From positions 372,001 through 436,000 of the forward strand of contig NZ_BMYJ01000001.1 in assembly GCF_014652215.1 (NCBI RefSeq): DNA of 64,000 nucleotides, written 5' to 3'. Of this stretch, positions 1 through 7,422 are shown one piece after another. A program made the position numbers and the translations under genes. The notes beneath the pieces are model-generated. The model had not been told where the DNA came from. It did no database searches and was given only the letters and a program-made list of their open reading frames with translations. Positions within the stretch are counted from its first letter, which is position 1; each line of letters opens with the position of its first letter. The DNA is from Neogemmobacter tilapiae (GTDB lineage Bacteria; Pseudomonadota; Alphaproteobacteria; Rhodobacterales; Rhodobacteraceae).

Positions 1-933
1 GTGGCCCTGTCGGAAGAGCCGCAGAAATCCAAGGATATGGTGCTGATTGTTGATGTCGGCACCAATGCCGAAATCCTGCTGGGGAATGAGGCGCGGGTTC
101 TGGCCTGTTCCTCGCCCACAGGCCCGGCGTTCGAAGGCGCGCAGATCAGCTCGGGCCAGCGCGCGGCACCGGGGGCCATTGAACGGGTAGAGATTGACCC
201 TGTCACCAAAGAACCGCGTTTCCGGGTGATCGGTTCCGACCTTTGGTCCGACGATCCGGGCTTTGCGGCAGCGACGGCCACGACGGGCATCACCGGCATC
301 TGCGGGTCAGGCATCATCGAGGCCGTGGCCGAAATGCGCATGGCGGGCATCGTCGATGCGCGCGGGTTGATCGGATCGGCGGAACAGGTGGGCACCGAAC
401 GGATGCTGCCGCACGGGCGCACCCATTCCTATCTGCTGCACGACGCGCGTGAGGCGGGCGGGCCGAAGATCATGGTCACACAGGGCGATATTCGGGCCAT
501 CCAGCTTGCGAAATCGGCGCTTTATGCCGGGGCGCGGCTGCTGATGGATGAAATCGGGGTGGATAAGGTCGATAAGGTCATCCTTGCCGGGGCCTTTGGT
601 GCGCATATCAGCCCGAAACATGCGATGGTGCTGGGCATGATCCCCGACGTGCCGCTGGATCATGTCCTTAGCGCCGGGAACGCCGCCGGGACGGGCGCAC
701 GCATCGCGCTTTGCAATGTCGGGGCAAGGACGGAAATCGAAAGGGTCGTGGGCCAGATCCACAAGGTCGAAACCGCCATCGAGCCGCGCTTTCAGGAACA
801 TTTTGTCAATGCCAATGCCATCCCCCATGCCGTCGATCCCTTCCCTGAACTGGGGCAGATCGTCACCCTACCCGACGTGAACTTTAACGACGGCGGTGGC
901 GGTGAAGGCGGACGCCGCAGACGGCGTGGATGA
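1..933 (+). CDS. ASKHA-fold corrinoid activation/regeneration protein, C-terminal part (5' truncated by window)
   Basis: The reading frame is open from base 1 and begins inside the protein, so only about the last 310 residues are present. The visible part shows the ASKHA ATPase phosphate-binding strand (VLIVDVGTNAEILLG), the GICGSGIIEAVAEM motif and the conserved AGAFGAHISPKHAMVLGMIPD segment of the DUF4445/RACo C-terminal domain. Proteins of this family use ATP to return the inactive Co(II) corrinoid of methyltransferases to Co(I); the missing N-terminal part normally carries a 2Fe-2S ferredoxin domain. The C-terminus ends in a Gly/Arg-rich tail (GGGGEGGRRRRRG). It is cytoplasmic by inference. 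The partner methyltransferase would be expected upstream, outside the window. The GTG at base 1 is not taken as a start. Confidence 0.85.
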   Translation: MALSEEPQKSKDMVLIVDVGTNAEILLGNEARVLACSSPTGPAFEGAQISSGQRAAPGAIERVEIDPVTKEPRFRVIGSDLWSDDPGFAAATATTGITGICGSGIIEAVAEMRMAGIVDARGLIGSAEQVGTERMLPHGRTHSYLLHDAREAGGPKIMVTQGDIRAIQLAKSALYAGARLLMDEIGVDKVDKVILAGAFGAHISPKHAMVLGMIPDVPLDHVLSAGNAAGTGARIALCNVGARTEIERVVGQIHKVETAIEPRFQEHFVNANAIPHAVDPFPELGQIVTLPDVNFNDGGGGEGGRRRRRG

Positions 934-971
934 GTGTTGCGTGAAACGATTTCGGGCGTTAGCTTTCCGGT

Positions 972-1508
972 ATGGATGATGCTTTCGCCCCGTTGCTCGC
1001 TAAAGTTGCCGCGCAGGACCGCGCCGCCTTTCGTGAACTTTACAAGACAGCTTCCTCGAAACTCTTTGGCGTCCTGATGCGTATGCTTGGTAATCGTACC
1101 GAGTGTGAGGATGCCTTGCAGGAAGTGTTTACCCGAATCTGGCTGCGTGCCGAACGCTATGATCCGTCCAAAGGCTCGGCCATTGGCTGGATGATTGCGA
1201 TCACCCGCAACCATGCCATTGATCGTCTGCGGGCCCGCCCCGTGGAAAGCGCCGACGAAGATGCGGTGCTGATGATGGCGGACCAGAAACCGGGGGCCGA
1301 AGCGGGCCTTATGGCAAAAGGCGAGGCACAGAGGATCGTGGATTGCATGAGCCAGCTAGAGGGTGACAAAGCCCGCGCTGTGCAGGGGGCCTATCTGAAC
1401 GGGCTGTCCTATCAGCAACTGGCCGATCGCTTTTCCGTGCCTCTGAACACCATGCGCACTTGGCTACGACGCAGTTTGTTGGCGTTGCGGGAGTGTATGG
1501 AGAAATGA
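972..1508 (+). CDS. ECF-type RNA polymerase sigma factor
   Basis: A 178-residue sigma-70 family protein of extracytoplasmic-function size. Region 2 is at about residues 20-85 (RELYKTASSKLFGVLMRMLGN, then ALQEVFTRIWLRAERYDPSKGSAIGWMIAITRNHAIDRLRAR) and region 4 is the C-terminal helix-turn-helix (AYLNGLSYQQLADRFSVPLNTMRTWLRRSLLALRECM). There is no region 3, as expected for ECF factors. The gene overlaps the next one by ATGA, which makes the downstream protein its anti-sigma factor with good confidence. Arrangement and sequence resemble the SigK/RskA-like group that often controls fasciclin-domain proteins, and such a gene lies at 2325. The inducing signal cannot be read from the sequence. Confidence 0.9.
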   Translation: MDDAFAPLLAKVAAQDRAAFRELYKTASSKLFGVLMRMLGNRTECEDALQEVFTRIWLRAERYDPSKGSAIGWMIAITRNHAIDRLRARPVESADEDAVLMMADQKPGAEAGLMAKGEAQRIVDCMSQLEGDKARAVQGAYLNGLSYQQLADRFSVPLNTMRTWLRRSLLALRECMEK

Positions 1509-2149
1509 GCGGAACTGGCGCGGAAATGGACGACGATCACATCCTGGCCGGGGAATATGTGCTGGGTGTGTTGGATCTGTCGGAACGGCTTTCGGTGCAG
1601 GGTCGCATCAAGGGCGATCAGGCCTTTGCCCGTCTGGTCGAAATCTGGGAAATTCACTTCGCAGGCCTGAACGGGGCCTATGTCGAGGTGAAAGCCCCGA
1701 ACCTTCTGCCCAAGATCGAGGCGCGGCTGTTCCCGCAGGAACGCAAATCGCGCAGATGGTTCGGCTGGATGGCCGGTGGGCTGGTGGCGGCAGGGCTGTT
1801 GGGTGCGGTTCTGTTGACCCTGCCTTCGCCGCAACCCGCAACGCCCGTAGCCACCTTGGCTGCCGAGGCGCAGGCCCTGCAATTCGCGGCGGCCTATGAT
1901 GGGCAGAATCTGACACTGACGCGGACAGCGGGCGAGGCCCCGGCTGCGGGGCAGGACTATGAACTCTGGTTGATCGTCGGCAGCGATGCGCCCGTTTCGC
2001 TGGGTCTAGCAAGCGCTGTGGAAACCACCCGAGCCCTGCCGGGCTTGCCTGCGGGCGCGGTTCTGGCGGTGTCGCTGGAACCGACGGGTGGCTCGACCAC
2101 CGGCGCGCCCACGGGGCCGGTTCTTGTGACGGGTGCCGTCAGCCTGTAA
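1505..2149 (+). CDS. anti-sigma factor (RskA-like, single-pass membrane protein)
   Basis: The start is set at the ATG overlapping the sigma-factor stop (ATGA, 1505-1508), giving 214 residues. The N-terminal part (DDDHILAGEYVLGVLDLSER) is the anti-sigma zinc-less domain signature seen in RskA/ChrR-type proteins. One transmembrane helix follows at about residues 85-107 (WMAGGLVAAGLLGAVLLTL), then a periplasmic C-terminal domain (DYELWLIVGSDAPVSLGLA) typical of RskA. The expected role is to hold the ECF factor at the membrane until a periplasmic signal or proteolysis releases it. Translational coupling would keep the two proteins in balance. A strong terminator follows. Confidence 0.85.
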   Translation: MSGTGAEMDDDHILAGEYVLGVLDLSERLSVQGRIKGDQAFARLVEIWEIHFAGLNGAYVEVKAPNLLPKIEARLFPQERKSRRWFGWMAGGLVAAGLLGAVLLTLPSPQPATPVATLAAEAQALQFAAAYDGQNLTLTRTAGEAPAAGQDYELWLIVGSDAPVSLGLASAVETTRALPGLPAGAVLAVSLEPTGGSTTGAPTGPVLVTGAVSL

Positions 2150-2166
2150 TCACCGCAAAACACCTT

Positions 2167-2195
2167 AAAAAGACGCGCAACGGCGCGTCTTTTTT
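2167..2195 (+). terminator. Rho-independent terminator after the sigma/anti-sigma operon
   Basis: A perfect 8-bp stem (AGACGCGC 2171-2178 with GCGCGTCT 2183-2190) with a 4-nt loop, preceded by AAAA and followed by TTTTT. It lies 17 bases after the anti-sigma stop. Confidence 0.85.
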
Positions 2196-2324
2196 CATTT
2201 CAGCGCAAAGACTTGCATCACGAAAGCGTGAAAGTTCACACCTGCTGAAACTTCTGCCCGAATGCCCCCGTTCTTCTGGGTATGAGGCCGGGAAAATCCC
2301 AGCCCGCAACACCGGAGAGACCAG

Positions 2325-2879
2325 ATGAACGACACACTTCGCCTGTTTGGGATGACCACCGCATTGACGCTGTTTGCAGGGCTGGCCCTGGCAGAAAACC
2401 CGATGGTGGGTGGCGCGGCCATGTATGAAGACAAGAACATCGTCGAAAACGCCGTCAACTCGGCGGATCACACGACGCTGGTGGCTGCGGTGACCGCCGC
2501 TGGTCTGGTCGAAACGCTGCAAGGCGAAGGCCCGTTCACCGTCTTTGCGCCCACCAACGACGCCTTTGCCAAACTGCCGGCAGGCACGGTGGAAAACCTG
2601 TTGAAACCGGAAAACAAAGACCAACTGGTCAAGATCCTGACCTGCCATGTGGTTGCCGCGAACGCGATGTCGGATGCGATCATGAAGATGGTGGATGACG
2701 ACAAAGGCGCACATCCGGTGAAAACCGTGGGCGGCTGTGAATTCACCGCGATGTACGAAGGCGACAAGATCATGATCAAGGACGGCATGGGCAATGTCGC
2801 CAATGTCACCATCGCCGATGTGAAACAGTCGAACGGTGTCATCCATGTCATCGACGGGGTTCTGCTGCCCGCGATGTAA
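2325..2879 (+). CDS. secreted fasciclin (FAS1) domain protein
   Basis: A 184-residue protein with a clear signal peptide (DTLRLFGMTTALTLFAGLALA, cleavage before ENP) and one FAS1 domain. Its hallmarks are visible: H1-like GPFTVFAPTNDAFAKLP near residue 70 and the H2-like VIHVIDGVLLP at the C-terminus. FAS1 domains mediate adhesion or envelope interactions; bacterial single-domain versions are exported. A purine-rich GGAGAG lies before the ATG. It has its own terminator at 2986 and sits directly downstream of an ECF sigma/anti-sigma pair, an arrangement in which FAS1 genes are common targets. Regulation by that pair is inferred from position only. Confidence 0.9.
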   Translation: MNDTLRLFGMTTALTLFAGLALAENPMVGGAAMYEDKNIVENAVNSADHTTLVAAVTAAGLVETLQGEGPFTVFAPTNDAFAKLPAGTVENLLKPENKDQLVKILTCHVVAANAMSDAIMKMVDDDKGAHPVKTVGGCEFTAMYEGDKIMIKDGMGNVANVTIADVKQSNGVIHVIDGVLLPAM

Positions 2880-2985
2880 ATCCTTTGGAACACTGCACCT
2901 GTATGGGCCGGCATTTGTGTGCGTACCGCCGGTTGGGTGAGGGTGCATGAGGGGGCTGGCTCCCGTCCCCAGCGGAAAGCCCCCG

Positions 2986-3019
2986 AAGGGTCGTCGCGCA
3001 AGCGGCGGCCCTTTTCTTT
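2986..3019 (+). terminator. Rho-independent terminator after the fasciclin gene
   Basis: A 12-bp stem (2986-2997 with 3002-3013, two or three G-T wobbles) closed by a GCAA tetraloop and followed by TTTCTTTT. It lies about 105 bases after the fasciclin stop and 65 bases before the next start. Confidence 0.8.
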
Positions 3020-3083
3020 TGCATGGTGTGGCGCCGTGCGTGTAGGCTTTGATCATTGTTTTCATTTTCCAAGGATCATTCTG

Positions 3084-4733
3084 ATGAAAAGAAAAATTCT
3101 GGCCGCAGCCCTGACGCTGGCCATGGTCGGCGGGGTCATGGCGCAGGAAGCCGGGCGTTCGATCATCGTGCTGGACGCCTCGGGTTCGATGTGGGGACAG
3201 ATCGAGGGGCGTGCAAAGTTAGAAATCGCGCGCGAGGCTTTGGGCGAGGTGCTGCAAAGCCTGCCGCCCGACACTGAACTGGGTTTGATGGCCTATGGCC
3301 ACCGGACCAAGGGCGAATGCACCGACATCGAATTGATCGTCCCGCCCGCCGCGGGAACAGGTCCCGCCATTGCCGAGGCCGCGGGAAAACTGCAATTTCT
3401 GGGCAAGACACCGCTTTCCAATGCTGTGCGCATGGCCGCAGGCGATCTGAAATCCACCGAAGAAAAGGCGACCGTGATCCTGATCACCGATGGGATCGAA
3501 ACCTGCAATGCCGACCCCTGCGCGCTTGGGGCCGAGTTGGAAGCCTCCGGTGTGGATTTCACCGCGCATGTGGTGGGCTTTGGCCTGACGGCGGACGAGG
3601 GCAAGCAGGTCGCCTGCTTGGCCGAGAACACGGGGGGCCAATATATCGAGGCCAAGGATGCCGGTTCGCTGAAAGACGCGCTGACCACCGTGGTCAAAGC
3701 TGAACCCACGCCCGCGCCGCAGCCGGAACCGGAACCGGCCCCTGAACCCGTTCAAGCCCTAGAGTACAATCTGATCCCGCAGCTTTATCTGGCCGAGGGT
3801 GGGCCCGAGGTGTTGGATCAAGGGCAGGCGTGGGAGGTTTACACCATCGCCGCCAACGGGGATCTGGGCGACTATATCAGCACCGAATACAACCAATATC
3901 GCGCGCTCTTGCCCGCCGGAAAGTATCGCATCAGGGCCAAACTGGGCGAAGCCACGTTGGAACAGGATATCACGGTCACGGACGATGCCTTGCTACAACC
4001 GCAGTTCATCCTAAACGCCGGAACGCTGATCCTTCACCCCAAAATCGCTGCTGATGCCGAAGTCGATGCCTCGGCCAGCCTGAACCTGACGAATGCGGCG
4101 GGCCTTGACTGGACCAACTATGGCAACACGACTGTCGTTGTTCCTGCGATGGAAACCTTGATCACGCTGAACATCGGTCAGGCGACGGTGACGGAAACCG
4201 TCACTTTGAAGCCGGGCGAGACATTGGAGAAAGATGTCGTCGTGGGGGCTGGTCTGGCCGTTGTTAATGCCTTTTATGTCGATGGGCTGATCATGGACAC
4301 GACGCAGCATTCCGTCGAAATCCTGAACGCCAAGCAGGCCCTCGACGGCAGCCGGAACAGTCTGACCACCAGCTATGGCCCGGCACAGGAATTTACGCTG
4401 CCCCCCGGCGACTATGTCGCGCGGGTTGGTCAAGATATCGCCTTGGGCGAGACACCCTTTACCGTTAAAACCGGCGAAAGGGTGGATGTGCAAGTCGTGC
4501 TGAATGCAGGCGTTCTGGCGGTTACGGCACCCGGCGCAAACTCGATTGAGGTTCTGGATGCCAAAGCCGACATCAATGGCAATCGGACGACCCGCAGCTT
4601 CAATTACACTGACAATCTGACCCTGACGGCACCGGGCGGCGACTATGTCGTGCTTGTCATGCGAGGCGAGGTAGCAAGCGAAGCCACCGCCACAGTCAAG
4701 CCGGGCGAACGCACCGAAGTCGCCGTTCCCTGA
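3084..4733 (+). CDS. exported von Willebrand factor A (VWA) domain protein
   Basis: The start is ATG 3084 because it has an AAGGA Shine-Dalgarno at 3071 and opens a signal peptide (KRKILAAALTLAMVGGVMAQ); the frame extends further upstream but without a better start. The VWA domain occupies about residues 25-210, with an intact MIDAS metal site (DASGSMWG) and a later TDGIETC segment. A Pro/Glu linker (TPAPQPEPEPAPEPV) separates it from a C-terminal half built of repeated beta-rich units: the segments ending in ILNAKQALDGSRNSLTTSYG and VLDAKADINGNRTTRSFNY are recognisable copies of each other, each followed by (L)xxPxGDYV. The family mediates protein or surface contacts in the periplasm. The partner is unknown. 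Confidence 0.85.
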   Translation: MKRKILAAALTLAMVGGVMAQEAGRSIIVLDASGSMWGQIEGRAKLEIAREALGEVLQSLPPDTELGLMAYGHRTKGECTDIELIVPPAAGTGPAIAEAAGKLQFLGKTPLSNAVRMAAGDLKSTEEKATVILITDGIETCNADPCALGAELEASGVDFTAHVVGFGLTADEGKQVACLAENTGGQYIEAKDAGSLKDALTTVVKAEPTPAPQPEPEPAPEPVQALEYNLIPQLYLAEGGPEVLDQGQAWEVYTIAANGDLGDYISTEYNQYRALLPAGKYRIRAKLGEATLEQDITVTDDALLQPQFILNAGTLILHPKIAADAEVDASASLNLTNAAGLDWTNYGNTTVVVPAMETLITLNIGQATVTETVTLKPGETLEKDVVVGAGLAVVNAFYVDGLIMDTTQHSVEILNAKQALDGSRNSLTTSYGPAQEFTLPPGDYVARVGQDIALGETPFTVKTGERVDVQVVLNAGVLAVTAPGANSIEVLDAKADINGNRTTRSFNYTDNLTLTAPGGDYVVLVMRGEVASEATATVKPGERTEVAVP

Positions 4734-4753
4734 CCCAAACCGCTTGACGCGGC

Positions 4754-4781
4754 GACGCGCCTGATCTAGGTCAGGCGCGTC
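4754..4781. repeat. 28-bp perfect inverted repeat just upstream of tRNA-Gly
   Basis: GACGCGCCTGA (4754-4764) and TCAGGCGCGTC (4771-4781) are perfect complements around a 6-nt loop. The repeat ends one base before the tRNA. No T-run follows, so it could end the VWA transcript Rho-dependently or act on tRNA leader processing; neither is shown. Confidence 0.6.
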
Positions 4782-4855
4782 GCGGGTGTAGCTCAATGGT
4801 AGAGCAGAAGCTTCCCAAGCTTACGACGAGGGTTCGATTCCCTTCACCCGCTCCA
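4782..4855 (+). tRNA. tRNA-Gly(CCC)
   Basis: A 74-nt cloverleaf with acceptor stem GCGGGTG/CACCCGC, D-arm GCTC...GAGC, anticodon loop TTCCCAA (anticodon CCC, reading GGG), T-loop TTCGATT, and an encoded 3' CCA. The 27-43 pair at the base of the anticodon stem is G-A, otherwise the stems pair. Its last 16 bases are duplicated at 19903-19918, so it is the target of the integrated element and is left intact by the insertion. Confidence 0.95.
4840..4855 (+). repeat. attL: 16-bp direct repeat at the 3' end of tRNA-Gly
   Basis: CCCTTCACCCGCTCCA occurs here and, identically and in the same orientation, at 19903-19918. The bases on both sides differ, so the shared core is exactly 16 bp. Use of a tRNA 3' end is the normal habit of P4-type integrases such as the one at 18404-19714. 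Confidence 0.85.
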
Positions 4856-5013
4856 ACAATCCACACAATCATTTGATTTATTGCGGATTTTTGATTGTAT
4901 ATCATCGCCGCTAGCCAACACGCTATCCAACTCCGTTGATACAAGAAAATCTTGATTGCAACAGGTTTTCTGGCCAGATCGACACCGTTGGACCGAATGA
5001 AAGGTGTGGCCGC

Positions 5014-5418
5014 ATGGCAAGAATCATAATCGCTGGCATACTTTCTGCCGCAGTCAACATTGCCTGCCTTCCCGCTTGGGCCGAAGGCGAGCCGGACAAA
5101 GACGAGCGCTACAACGCTGAAACCATGCTGCGGCTTTGCCAAGGCAAGATGAAGGAAGACCCTGACCTCCAGTCCATGGTCTGCACATTTCGATTGCAGG
5201 GACTGATGACAGTGATGATTGAGAACTGTATGTCCCGCGCGGACGGATACGATCCGGCGTTGATCTTGACGGCATCCCCCGCGCCGTCACGCGGCGCTCT
5301 CAAACAGGCGTTTGTCAACTACGTGGAAGACCATCCTGCCGAATGGGGCGACCCTTGGCATATTGTGGCTGCCAAGGCCGCATCCTCTGCCTTTCCATGC
5401 GAAGTTGAGGGGCAGTAG
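5014..5418 (+). CDS. secreted Rap1a/Tai-like immunity-domain protein
   Basis: The start is the ATG at 5014 with AAGGTG upstream; it opens a signal peptide (MARIIIAGILSAAVNIACLPAWA). The mature part follows the Rap1a/Tai plan: an early LRLCQG with a cysteine, further cysteines, a mid helix, and the C-terminal VNYVEDHPAEWGDPWHIVAAKAASSAFPC, which matches the family's 'YLxxHPE...A...L...FPC' ending. Known Rap1a/Tai proteins protect the periplasm against type VI amidase effectors of kin cells; many relatives are orphan and of unknown function. No effector or secretion gene is nearby. It is the first gene inside the left end of the element, 158 bases after attL. Confidence 0.6.
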   Translation: MARIIIAGILSAAVNIACLPAWAEGEPDKDERYNAETMLRLCQGKMKEDPDLQSMVCTFRLQGLMTVMIENCMSRADGYDPALILTASPAPSRGALKQAFVNYVEDHPAEWGDPWHIVAAKAASSAFPCEVEGQ

Positions 5419-5558
5419 TGCCTTTTCCCGCATACGGAAGCGTCTTCGCCACCTACCAGCTGCAATCGGGCGAACGACATTGACCGGGCGTCGGAACCTG
5501 CATTAGCGATTGGTTGTTGGTCCAAAGGGAATCGTCCCCGGTTGGCAGAGGAATTTCA

Positions 5559-5891
5559 ATGCAGAATGATCTGAGCGGATTGTCGCTTCGCGCCCTACAG
5601 AACTTGGAACAGAGCGTCGCAAAGGCCATTCAGGACTATGAGGGCCGCAGGAAAGAGAAGGCCTTGCGCGCCCTTATGGACACCGCCGCAAAGCATGGCT
5701 TCACACTGGCGGACATTTTCGGGGCCGTCGCTGTCAGTCGATTGCAGGGGACTCGGACCAGACGCCCTGCGCGGCCCAAGTTTCGCAATCCCGAAGACCC
5801 TGACCAGACGTGGAGTGGCCGAGGCATGAAACCTCGATGGGTCGTGCGCCAATTGAATGCCGGAAAATCTTTGGACGATTTGAGCATCTAA
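5559..5891 (+). CDS. H-NS family nucleoid-binding protein
   Basis: The start is the ATG at 5559 preceded by GAGG. The 110-residue product has an N-terminal coiled-coil oligomerisation region (LSLRALQNLEQSVAKAIQDYEGRRKEKALRAL) and the typical C-terminal AT-hook-like H-NS DNA-binding domain (RPKFRNPEDPDQTWSGRGMKPRWV with LNAGKSLDDLSI ending), as in HvrA/H-NS relatives of Rhodobacterales. H-NS proteins bind AT-rich DNA and silence foreign genes. Carried on a mobile element it may repress cargo genes, such as the AT-richer 10544-11979 pair, or helper and host genes; this is inference. A strong terminator follows. Confidence 0.88.
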   Translation: MQNDLSGLSLRALQNLEQSVAKAIQDYEGRRKEKALRALMDTAAKHGFTLADIFGAVAVSRLQGTRTRRPARPKFRNPEDPDQTWSGRGMKPRWVVRQLNAGKSLDDLSI

Positions 5892-5954
5892 CCCGGGAAC
5901 CAAGTGACCTGATGCGGGTTCACCTTGTTCTACCGTCTCTACCCTTGAGCACCT

Positions 5955-5984
5955 ACGCCAGTCCCATGCGGGCTGGCGTTTTTC
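5955..5984 (+). terminator. Rho-independent terminator after the H-NS-like gene
   Basis: The stem ACGCCAG (5955-5961) / CTGGCGT (5973-5979) continues inward as CCC/GGG after a one-base bulge, and is followed by TTTT. Confidence 0.85.
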
Positions 5985-6008
5985 GCTACATGGAAAAAGT
6001 TCGTCAAA

Positions 6009-6055
6009 CGAAAGATAGTGATCAAATTCATGCCATTTTCGTTCGCTATCTTTCG
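6009..6055. promoter_or_regulatory. inverted repeat upstream of the 79-aa gene (candidate operator)
   Basis: CGAAAGATAG (6009-6018) and CTATCTTTCG (6046-6055) are perfect complements 27 bases apart. The arms lie 24 bases before the start of the 6079 gene, in an AT-richer stretch. It may be an operator or an mRNA leader hairpin; no binding protein can be named. Confidence 0.4.
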
Positions 6056-6078
6056 CAGACTCATCGGGAGGTTTCTTC

Positions 6079-6318
6079 ATGGGTTTGCAATACAACAAAG
6101 ATTGGATTGTGCCCGTCCTGAAAGACCTTGAAGCATTTCTGTCGGAGAATGGCCTGACGGAAGGGTCCAGGGCGATCACAGAAGCGATGACCATCGTTAA
6201 GCGCGACATCAGGCGCAGCGGTTCTGCTGGAAGCGGGTCGGTAGAATGCCGGAAGCCGGAGATCAGGCCCGGCGGTCGAGCGCCCTATCTAACGCTGGTT
6301 TCGTCACAGCCTGACTGA
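6079..6318 (+). CDS. hypothetical protein, 79 aa
   Basis: The ATG has a good GGGAGG ribosome-binding site 8 bases upstream. The N-terminal 45 residues look like two amphipathic helices (NKDWIVPVLKDLEAFLSENG, SRAITEAMTIVKRDIRRSG); the tail is Gly/Ser/Pro-rich and probably disordered. The family is not recognised. It stands alone between the H-NS terminator and the minus-strand gene at 6468, with the inverted repeat at 6009-6055 in its leader. About 150 bases downstream (6319-6467) carry no gene. Confidence 0.55.
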   Translation: MGLQYNKDWIVPVLKDLEAFLSENGLTEGSRAITEAMTIVKRDIRRSGSAGSGSVECRKPEIRPGGRAPYLTLVSSQPD

Positions 6319-6467
6319 ACCAAACCAAAGCACATCCAGATACTGCACAGCGGCATATGCAGGCCGCGTCGCTGCCGATTGGTGGGCTGCTGGCCTTCCT
6401 AATTGCTGATTGTTGGGTCTATTGGATTGACTGGCTTTCGACGCGAAATCTTGTCCCGCCGCCCCGC

Positions 6468-7271
6468 TCACTCCGATCTGACCAAATGCAACAGACAAGC
6501 GGCCTGACGGCGATAGCCGATCAGGCGAGCCAGATCGGCGGCCTCGGCTCGGCCCTCGGCAGACGGCGCGGCTAGGGCCGCTGCATGCGCGCCTGTCGCG
6601 ATGAAGGCCCGTAGAGCCGTCTCAACAGACCGGCACGCATCGTCCTGCGCGTGGACAAGGCCCGCCCTGATCTCTTGCAGATCGCGAGCCGCTGCCTTTC
6701 TCGCCCGCCACGCGGTTGCAATGGCCCGGTCGGCCAGCAGCAGCGCCAGAACCGTCGCCTTCAACGCCTTGCGGCAATCATGATCCAGCAAGACGAGCAA
6801 TGCGTCACGATCCCATCCGGTTGCCGGTGGGAGGGTGCGGGGCAGATAGTCCAGAACTTCCATGCCATCGCGCCAGAGACGCCCGTTGGCTGTCAGTAGA
6901 AGCCCCTGTCCTACTTGCCCGGCCAGCCGATCCAGAAACATGCCACGAGCCAGATCGCCCAGATGGTTCCGCATCACTTCGGTCTCGGCGGCCAGCAGCC
7001 GCCAGATCACAGACCGCAGATCACGTCCTGGCCGCCTTATGGCTTCGGGCAGGGCCACGACAAGAGCACGGGCCTCAGGCCAAGGCAGGCCTTCAAACAG
7101 GCCGTCTAGCACTGTGACAATCTGCGGGGGCACACCGAACCTCGTCCAAAAGGTTTGGCCGGGGATGTTCAGCACCTTGGCAACCGGCTGACCACCTTTG
7201 CCCAGCCCGACCTTTTCTAGGTCAATCTTTTCGAGTGTTTCCCGCAATCCGGGCAAATCGCATGTTCGCAT
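6468..7271 (-). CDS. hypothetical protein, 267 aa
   Basis: The start ATG 7271 is chosen because the protein-like composition begins there (MRTCDLPGLRETLEKIDLEKVGLGKGGQ); the frame is open further upstream but in low-complexity sequence. The product is helical and Ala/Leu/Arg-rich with no signal peptide or membrane segment (for example TAWRARKAAARDLQEIRAGLVHAQDDACRSVETAL). No domain is recognised. It resembles in composition the unknown genes at 12-16 kb, so it may belong to the same module. It is transcribed away from the SRAP gene, with 151 bases of shared upstream region. Confidence 0.6.
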   Translation of the reverse strand: MRTCDLPGLRETLEKIDLEKVGLGKGGQPVAKVLNIPGQTFWTRFGVPPQIVTVLDGLFEGLPWPEARALVVALPEAIRRPGRDLRSVIWRLLAAETEVMRNHLGDLARGMFLDRLAGQVGQGLLLTANGRLWRDGMEVLDYLPRTLPPATGWDRDALLVLLDHDCRKALKATVLALLLADRAIATAWRARKAAARDLQEIRAGLVHAQDDACRSVETALRAFIATGAHAAALAAPSAEGRAEAADLARLIGYRRQAACLLHLVRSE

Positions 7272-7422
7272 TTCAACACCTCGACCCCCACCGAAACACG
7301 GGGCGGCCAAGTTGAGAACTTTTGCAGAACATCGGTGAGTCGGCAATCCCGCCAATTGGACGCCTGGCAGGATCGCGCTAGGCTTCCCGGTACGAGAGGC
7401 CGGCAACAGGCGGGAGGGCGGC

